A stretch of 64,000 bases of DNA from Owenia fusiformis (lineage: Eukaryota > Annelida > Polychaeta > Sabellida > Oweniidae), in the NCBI GenBank assembly GCA_903813345.2, contig CAIIXF020000003.1, positions 10,616,931-10,680,930 of the forward strand. The letters are read 5' to 3'. Of this stretch, positions 56,707 through 64,000 are shown piece after piece. A model generated the notes under the pieces. The model searched no databases, was not told the origin of the DNA, and worked only from the letters and a program-made list of their open reading frames with translations. The position numbers were made by a program, and so were the translations under genes. Position 1 is the first letter of the stretch. Every line of letters begins with the position of its first letter.

Positions 56707-59700
56707 AGAGGTAGATTCAAATCCTTACTTAAAGATAATTTTAATTCAGGTAAAATGATAATTTTTTGGAACGATACTAATTCAGGATGGTTGCAGGGGT
56801 TGAACTATGTAATCATTGAACAAAACATATTGCAACCATTTACATTTCAATGTGAAATGGTTGCAGTTTACAATGGTTGCAGATTACAATGATTGTATAG
56901 AAACGGTTGCGCAGTCGTTGAAAAAGAGTTGACTTCGCTTGGTTGAACACAATGGTTGCACAATGATTGCTTATCATCGTACAATGGTTTTTCCTTTGAT
57001 CTTGGTAGTTGAAACAATCATTATTCAATGATTGATGGAAACGGTTTAAATTCGGACTTTCAAGGTTGAATTTTTTATAAGGGTAGATCCGTTCTTGCCC
57101 TGGTTGTCATTTCATTTCGTTTAGTATACATAGTGTACTAAGCTCCGGGCATCAAATTGGTCTTGCCTATTTATATTGTGCGGAACTTACAAACGGTCAC
57201 ATTTGAAGTTGTCCATTTACCCATTAAAATGTATTCTTATTTCCAATTAAGGATTGGGGTTTACCAATATAACAAGCAAGATTGTCTGTATCAAATATGG
57301 GCTCCAGGGCCATCCTAGAACATAGCTAAAATCAATCACGTAATGAGCGACGTGTAATCACTCATCTACAAGTAAAAACCTGTAACTTTCACGCTTACCT
57401 GTAAAAAGTAGACTAATCTGACGTCATTTTCCTGCGCGCGCATAGAAGTACACGTTCATGCTTTGTTGAATACGCGTCTGTAAATTGCACGAATATGATA
57501 ATCTCTTGTAAAAACCTGTAAACTTCACGCTGGCCCACAGGAAATAACCAAATCTGACGTCATTTATCTGCGCGCGCAATTAAGTTCACGTTCAAGTTTT
57601 GTTAATTACGTGTAGCTTAACCTCTCTATTAATAAAATGTTTCTTGTTAACAGGATCCATTAAAAAGTTGTTAATGATATGAGGACAATTATTTTAAATT
57701 AATCCTTAAGTACAAAGAATACTTATTAGGAGGCCGCCTATTAATTTTATAGATATTATTATTTATTATTAGGAGGCCCCAACGGGGGGCCTCCTATTAA
57801 TTTTATAGATATTATTATTATTAGGAGGCCCCCCGACAGTATTCTTCTTCTTTATTATTATTATTATTATTATTCTTCCAACGTTTTCTCCTTAACTAGA
57901 AGACATTGAGTCAAGACCTGTATATGGTTAATTCAGGTGCAGTATCTAGTTTCTCGGAAATTAGGTCAAATTTTTATCTAGGTCAAAGGTCAGGAACTGG
58001 GTCAAATCCAGTACTTTGTCACTTTTTTCAATTTTCTCGGTCGTCCTTCAGTATTTTCGATCCGGGTTTTTTTCATTGTGTTCCTCATAAAAAAGTAGGA
58101 AACCTAGGGTCGATTTAGTTTTTTGATATCTCGAACCGATTTCGAGATATCAGTGTCCGAAAACGAGGTCCGAAAAAAAGTTCTCCGAATCCGATGTCTC
58201 AGGATTCCGAATCTGAAAACCGAATTGATATCCGACTTCCGGTTCAGGAGTTATGACGTTTTGAAAGTTCGAGGAAAATCGATCTGATGGTACCCTCATA
58301 GAATGTCAAGAAAAGTGAAATAAAATTGAAAAAATACCAGTCCAGTCCATTTCAAGGTCCAAGTCAAGGTCAAGTCAAGGTCAAGTCCAGGTCCAAGTCT
58401 AGTTTTGTCCAAGTCAAGTCTAGGTCCAAATCCAGTCCAGGACCTAGATCAAAATTTAGGTCTATCCTATCCTTTCTATCTAGATGATCTTATTCTGGAT
58501 GATTCTCCCTTCCTATCTATCCTTCCTTCCTATCCTTCCTATTCTATCCTATTCTTCCTTCTCATTCAATCCAAGTCCAGGTACATGTCCAGGTCCAAGT
58601 CAAGTCTAGGTCTAAATCCAGTCCAGGGCCTAGGTCAAAATCTAGGTCAAATTCAAAGTTTTTCCCTATTTTTGCGATTCTGACACTACACTTTAATTAT
58701 ATTGTTCGAAATTTTGTATACTTGTAGCCAAGAGTGTGCTAATAGTGTTAGCCTTTTGCCGTCAGAAAGTATTTTGACCCACTTTTGAGATATGGTGTCC
58801 GAAAAGTAGGTCAAAATAAAAATTCTCCAAATTTAACGTTTGAGTTATGAATTAAGAATAGAATTTTCTCAGAAATCCGAATCTGCAAACCAAATTTTGA
58901 TCTGACTTCCGGTTCCGAAGTTATGGCGTGTCCAAAAAGTAGGTCAAAATAAAAAATCGCCAAATTTGACGTATGAGTTATGAATTAGGGGTAGAATTTT
59001 GTCAGGAATCCGAATCTTTAAATCAAATTTTGATCAGACTTCCAGTTCGGAAGTTATGGCGTTTTGAAATTTCGGAAAATCGATCTGATGGTATCCTGAT
59101 AGAAAGTCAAGAGTAGAGAAGAAAATATTGAAAAATTAATCCATCCTTCCTATCTGATCCTATCCTATCCTTCCTATCTATCCTTCCTTCCTATCCTTCC
59201 TATCCTCTCCTATCATATCCTTTCTTCCTATTCTGTTCTATCCTATCCTTCTTTCTTATTCTATCCTATCGTTCCTTCCCATTCTATCCTACCTTCCTAT
59301 TTTATCCATCCATCTTATTCTGGATGACTCAGCTTATTCTGGATGACTCGGCTTATTTTAGATGACTGTTCTTAAAAAAAGTCTAGATCTGGAGTCTGAA
59401 ATTGAACTTCGTTCAATTTCCAAAGTCTAGTTATTATTATTATTCTTTATTCTTCCTAAACCCTTTTCTCCTACTTCCAACTACCTTTCAACCACCTCCT
59501 ACATGCACCTTTTAGGGACCTTGGCTGAACTTGGGGGGAAAGAACTTTTTATCTAGGTCAAGGTCAAAGGTCAAAATCTAGGTCAAATCAAAGTTTTTTT
59601 TAAGTTTCTCAGATTTCGTCCTCATACTTCATTATTTCTTGCGATGAATTAAAATGTAACTAGATATAAGCATTCTCTACAAATTGCTCACAATATGTAC

Positions 59701-60490
59701 GCGTTAATTTTTTACCGTTTTTGAGATATTTGACGTCAAAAAACGGCAAAAATCGGTCATTTTTCAACTTGCTTCAAATGAACCAGATTTTTTTTTTAAA
59801 ATCATATACAAGATCTCAGGAACTCAAATATGTCCTAAATTTTGACCTCCGACCTTTGGTTGACCTTTGGTGACCTTCGAAAGGTAAAAAAAGTTGATTT
59901 TTCAAATTGATTTTCTGGATTCAAATTTAGGTATATTTGATCCCAAAGGACCCACTGAGGTCTAAAAAAGTAAAATTTGCAAGGTCAAAGGTCAAGGTCA
60001 TCAAACTAAATCACAAACTGTGTTTTCCAAGTTTCTCAAAATTGGTGACTACAAATCAAGATTTTTTCATGAAAGTCAGGATATATATTCCTCTATAGGT
60101 TCTACACATATTAGCAATTGACTATTTATTAAAATTGTGTACCAGTTTTGAGATATTAGAACTCAAAAACTGAAAAAAGGTCAAATTTCGAAACTTTGCA
60201 AGACTAAATTTCAACTTGCTCTAAATTGACCAAACTTTTTTTTAAAAAGCATCTACAAGATCTCAGGAATCCAAATCTGACCTTACTTTTGACCTTTGAC
60301 CTTTGGTTGACCTTCAGTGACCTTCGGAAGGTAAAAAAAGTTGATTTTTTAAATCGATTTTCTTGATTCAAATTTAGGTATATTTGATCACAAAAGACCA
60401 ACTGAGGTCAATTAAAGTAAAATTTGCAAGATCAAAGGTCAAAGTCTTCAAATTAAATCACCAACTGTGTTTTCGAAGTTTCTAAGTTTT
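56707..60490. repeat. 3784-bp tandem duplication, copy 2
   Basis: Every landmark of copy 1 recurs at +3784: the right end of the 3.6-kb element (to 57083), hairpins, CTAG at 59427-59430 and module bodies. It begins with only the right end of the 3.6-kb element, proving that the duplication happened after that insertion. Confidence 0.9.
57860..59430 (+). mobile_element. Helitron-like module 1, duplicated copy
   Basis: Copy of 54076-55646, with the hairpin at 59398-59420 and CTAG at 59427-59430. Confidence 0.6.
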
Positions 60491-60821
60491 GGTGACTACA
60501 AATCAATATTTGTTCATGAAAGTCAGGATATATTTTCCTCTATAGGTTCTACACATATTAGCAATTGACTATTTATTAAAATTGTGTACCAGTTTTGAGA
60601 TATTAGGACTCAAAAACTGAAAAAAGGTCAAATTTCCAAACTTTTCAAGACTAAATTTCAACTTGCTTCAAATTGACCAAACTTTTTTTTAAAAATCATC
60701 TACAAGTCGCCTGGTGTTAATATATGACCCTAGATTTGAGATTCGACCTTTGGCTGACCTTGAAATTGCCAAAAACGCCTACAGGGCCTCCTTAAGATTG
60801 CTTGCAATCTTAAACCTCTAG
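59444..60821 (+). mobile_element. Helitron-like module 2, complete copy
   Basis: Begins TTCTTCCTAAACCCTTTTC. It ends with the hairpin TTAAGATTGC-TT-GCAATCTTAA (60792-60813), four bases, then CTAG (60818-60821) followed by T. It includes two 440-base sub-units. Confidence 0.65.
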
Positions 60822-60830
60822 TTATTATTC

Positions 60831-62648
60831 TTTATTCTTCCTAAACCCTTTTCTCCTACTTCCAACTAACTTTCAACCATCTCCTTCATGCACCTACCAG
60901 GGACCTTGGCTGAACTTGAGGGGAAAGGAATTTTTATCTAGGTCAAGGTCAAAGGTCAAAATCTAGGTCAAATCAAAGTTTTTTTTAAGTTTCTCAGATT
61001 TCGTCCTTATACTTCATTATTTCTTGCGATGAATTAAAATGTAACTAGATATAAGCATTCTCTACAAATTGCTCACTATATGTACGCGTTAATTTTTTAC
61101 CGTTTTTGAGATATTTGACGTCAAAAAACGGCAAAAATCGGTCATTTTTCAACTTGCTTCAAATGAACCAGATTTTTTTTAAAAATCATCTACAAGATCT
61201 CAGGAACTCAAATATGTCCTTACTTTTGACCTCCGACCTTTGGTTGACCTTCGGTGACCTTCGAAAGGTTAAAAAAGTTGTTTTTTCAAATTGATTTTCT
61301 GGATTCAAATTTAGGTATATTTGATCACAAAGGACCCACTGAGGTCTAAAAAAGTAAAATTTGCAAGGTCAAAGGTCAAGGTCATATAACTAAATCGCAA
61401 ACTGTGTTTTCTAAGTTTCTCAAAATTGGTGACTACAAATCAATATTTTTTCATGAAAGTCAGGATATATATTCCTCTATAGGTTCTACACATATTAGCA
61501 ATTGACTATTTATTAAAATTCTCTACCAGTTTTGAGTTATTAGAACTCAAAAACTGAAAAAAGGTCAAATTTCGAAACTTTTAAAGGCTAAATTTCAACT
61601 TGCTTCAAATTGACCAATTTTTTTTTAAAACTCATCTACAAATTCTCAGGATTCAAAATCTGATCTTACTTTTGACCTTTGACCTTTGGTTGACCTTCAG
61701 TGACCTCCGAAACGACAAAAAAGTTGATTTTTCAAATCGATTTTCTGGATTCAAATTTAGGTATATTCATTCACAAAAGACCTTTTGAGGTCTAAAAAAG
61801 TAAAGTTTGCAAGGTCAAAGGTGAAGGTCATCAAACGAAATCACAAGCTGTGTTTTCTAAGTTTCTCAAAATTAGAGACTACAAATCAATTTTTTTTACT
61901 GAAAGTCAGAATATATATTCCTCTAAAGGCTCTACACATATTAGCAATTGACTATTTATTAAAATTTTGCTCCAGTTTTGAGATATTAGAACTCAAAAAC
62001 TGAAAAAAGGTCAAATTTCGAAATTTTTCAAGGTCAAATTTCAACTTGCTCTAAATTGACCAAACTTTTTTTAAAAAGCATCTACAAGATCTCGGGAACT
62101 CAAATCTGACCTTAGTTTTGACCTATGACCTTTAGTTGACCTTCAGTGACCTTCGAAAGGTCAAAAAAGTTGATTTTTCAAATTGATTTTCTGGATTCAA
62201 ATTTAGGTTTATTCAATCAGAAAAGATATACTGAGGTCTAAAAAGTAAAATTTTCAAGGTCAAAGGTCAAGGTCATCAAACAAGATCACAAACTGTGTTT
62301 TCTAAGTTTCTCAAAGTTTGTGACTACAAGTCAATATTTTTTTAATTATAGTCAGGATATATATTCCTCTAAAGGTTTTACACATATTAACAATTGATTA
62401 TCTATTAAAATTCTGCACCAGTTTTGAGATATTGGACCTCAAAAATTGAAAAAGGTCTAATGTTGAAATTTTTCAAGGTCAAATTTCACATTGCTTCAAA
62501 TTGACCAAACTTTTTTAAAAAATCATCAACAAGATGCCTGGAGTTCATATATGACCTTGTATTTAAGATTTGACCTTTGGCTGACCTTTAAACGTTCAAA
62601 AAAGCCTAAGGGGCCTCCTTAAGATTGCTTGCAATCTTAAACCTCTAG
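60831..62648 (+). mobile_element. Helitron-like module 3
   Basis: Same start as module 2 after a short ATT tract. About four 440-base sub-units follow. It ends with the same TTAAGATTGC hairpin and CTAG (62645-62648), then T. Confidence 0.65.
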
Positions 62649-62658
62649 TTATTATTTA

Positions 62659-63830
62659 TTCTTCTCTGCACTTTTTCTCCTACTTCCAACTACCTTTCGA
62701 CCATTTCCTACATGCACCTTTCAGGGAACTTGGCGAGAAAGAACTGTTTATCTAGGTCAAGGTCAAAGGTCAAATCAAAGCTTTTTTCCAGTTTCTCAAA
62801 TTCTGACACTACACTTCAATATTTTTGCCTGAATTTTTGCATACAGATAGATATTAGTATTCTATTAGTGTTAGCCTTTTGCCGTCTAGACAAATTTTCA
62901 ACAGATTTTGACATAGGTCAAAAAGGTATTTTTTCAACTTGCTTCAAATTGACCAATTTTTTTTTAACCTCATCTACAAGTTGTCAGGATTCCAAATCTG
63001 ACCTTACTTTTGACTTTTAGTTGACCTTAAGTGACCTCCGAAAGGTCAAAAAAGTTTATTTTTCAAATCGATATTCTGGATTCAAATTTAGGTGCATTTA
63101 ATCACTAAAGACCCTAAGAAGTCCAAAAAGTAGAATTTGCAAGGTCAAAGGTCAAGGTCATTGAATTAAATCACAAATTGTGTTTTCTAAGTTTCTCAAA
63201 ATTGGTGACTACAAATCAATATTTTTCAATGAAACTCTGGATATATATTCCTCTAAAGGTTCTACACATATTAGCAATTAATTATCTATTAAAATTTTGC
63301 AGCAGTTTTGAGATATTAGTACTCAAAAACTGAAAAAGGTCAAATTTCGAAATTTTTCAAGGTCAAATTTCAACTTGATCTAAATTGACAAAACTTTTTT
63401 TTAAAAAACATCTACAAGTTGTCAGGATTCCAAATCTGACCTTACTTTTGACCTTCAGTGACCTCCGAAATGTAAAAAAAGTTGATTTTTCAAATCGATT
63501 TTCTGGATTTGAATTTAGGTAAATTTAATCACACAAGACCTACTGAGGCCTAAAAAATAAAATTTGCAAGGTCAAAGGTCAAGGCCATCAATCTAAATCA
63601 CAAACTGTGTTTTCGAAGTTTCTCAGAATTGGTGACTACAAATCGATATTTTTTTAATGAAAGTCAGGATATATATTCCTCTAAAAGTTCTACACATATT
63701 ATCCATTGACTATTTATTAAAATTGTGCACCAGTTTTGAGATATTAGTACTCAAAAACTGAAAAAAGGTCAAATTTCGAAACTTTTCAAGACTTAATTTC
63801 AACTTGCTTCAAATTGACCAATTTCTTTAA
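62659..63830 (+). mobile_element. Helitron-like module 4 (3' end not seen)
   Basis: Begins TTCTTCTCTGCACTTTTTC and carries the same sub-units, the last near 63,630-63,830. The family similarity stops at about 63,830 without a hairpin-CTAG end, so it is truncated. Confidence 0.6.
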
Positions 63831-64000
63831 AGTGTCTCACATATTCGATCAAAATTTGCCATGCAAACATGTTAGTCTACTTTACTGGCCCCCCTTGCTG
63901 TAACAAGGAACCCAAAACACATTAAAACGTAAACATAAACCAATTAGTCACTTCACTATGAAAGTGAGGGGTGTACGCTGTGTGCATGGACAAACACAAT
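63831..64000. other. Unassigned right edge
   Basis: 170 bases after the repeat array; no exon or element end recognised. Confidence 0.4.

Larger units (their letters stand above)
54196..63581. promoter_or_regulatory. Array of DR1-type nuclear-receptor sites (AGGTCA repeats)
   Basis: AGGTCAAAGGTCA or its complement was read exactly at 54196, 55777, 56198, 56506, 57980, 59561, 59982, 60290, 60946, 61366, 61673, 62257, 62760, 63142 and 63569. Many continue into TCAAGGTCA, the extended half-site of ERR/SF-1-type receptors. DR1 is the consensus for RXR heterodimers, HNF4 and COUP-TF. The density follows from the repeat units; whether any is bound is unknown. Confidence 0.6.

Overview
This is a window of an animal nuclear genome, AT-rich and full of transposons. 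It is most likely from a marine invertebrate, but the species cannot be fixed from the sequence. The evidence is GT-AG introns several kilobases long, non-LTR retrotransposons of at least two kinds, many short DNA transposons with clean target-site duplications (TSDs), and no operons or long intact frames outside transposons.

Two host genes are visible. (1) On the minus strand at 1206-1350 lies the first coding exon of an unidentified secreted or membrane protein (start Met, signal peptide, good acceptor and donor). The rest lies beyond the left edge. (2) On the plus strand a split gene runs from about 9.76 kb to at least 44.12 kb. Its exons at 9757-10139, 28318-28436, 32930-33076, 43360-43466 and 44002-44123 join in compatible phase. 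They give a RING finger of C3HC3D type, three TRAF-type zinc fingers and a coiled coil, best matching TRAF7-like E3 ubiquitin ligases. A short terminal exon at 44253-44295 would close a 306-residue protein without WD40 repeats. An orphan exon-like segment at 25187-25363 does not fit this gene.

The introns are transposon landfill. Intron 1 holds a 4.5-kb element with CAC termini and a 5-bp TSD, starting about 20 bp after the donor, and a broken Tx1/L1-type LINE (17.9-22.2 kb) whose 3' end is a triplicated 296-bp unit. Intron 2 holds a 5'-truncated minus-strand LINE with a 16-bp TSD (28506-32856), which itself hosts 165-bp tandem repeats and a foldback element. Intron 3 holds a broken EN-RT LINE (34.3-36.5 kb), an opposite-strand poly(A)-tailed ORF1-like insertion, a 1.5-kb element with an 8-bp TSD containing a TTAA element with a tRNA-like sequence, and arrays of a 150-bp repeat.

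From 44.6 to 53.3 kb there are nested LINE ends, TA-flanked short elements and a 3.6-kb inverted-repeat element enclosing an 831-bp near-perfect palindrome. From 52,923 to 60,490 a 3784-bp block is tandemly duplicated with only one difference noticed. The last 10 kb is an array of Helitron-like modules (hairpin followed by CTAG) packed with AGGTCA direct repeats, the half-site of nuclear receptors. No tRNA, rRNA, CRISPR or microbial feature is convincingly functional.
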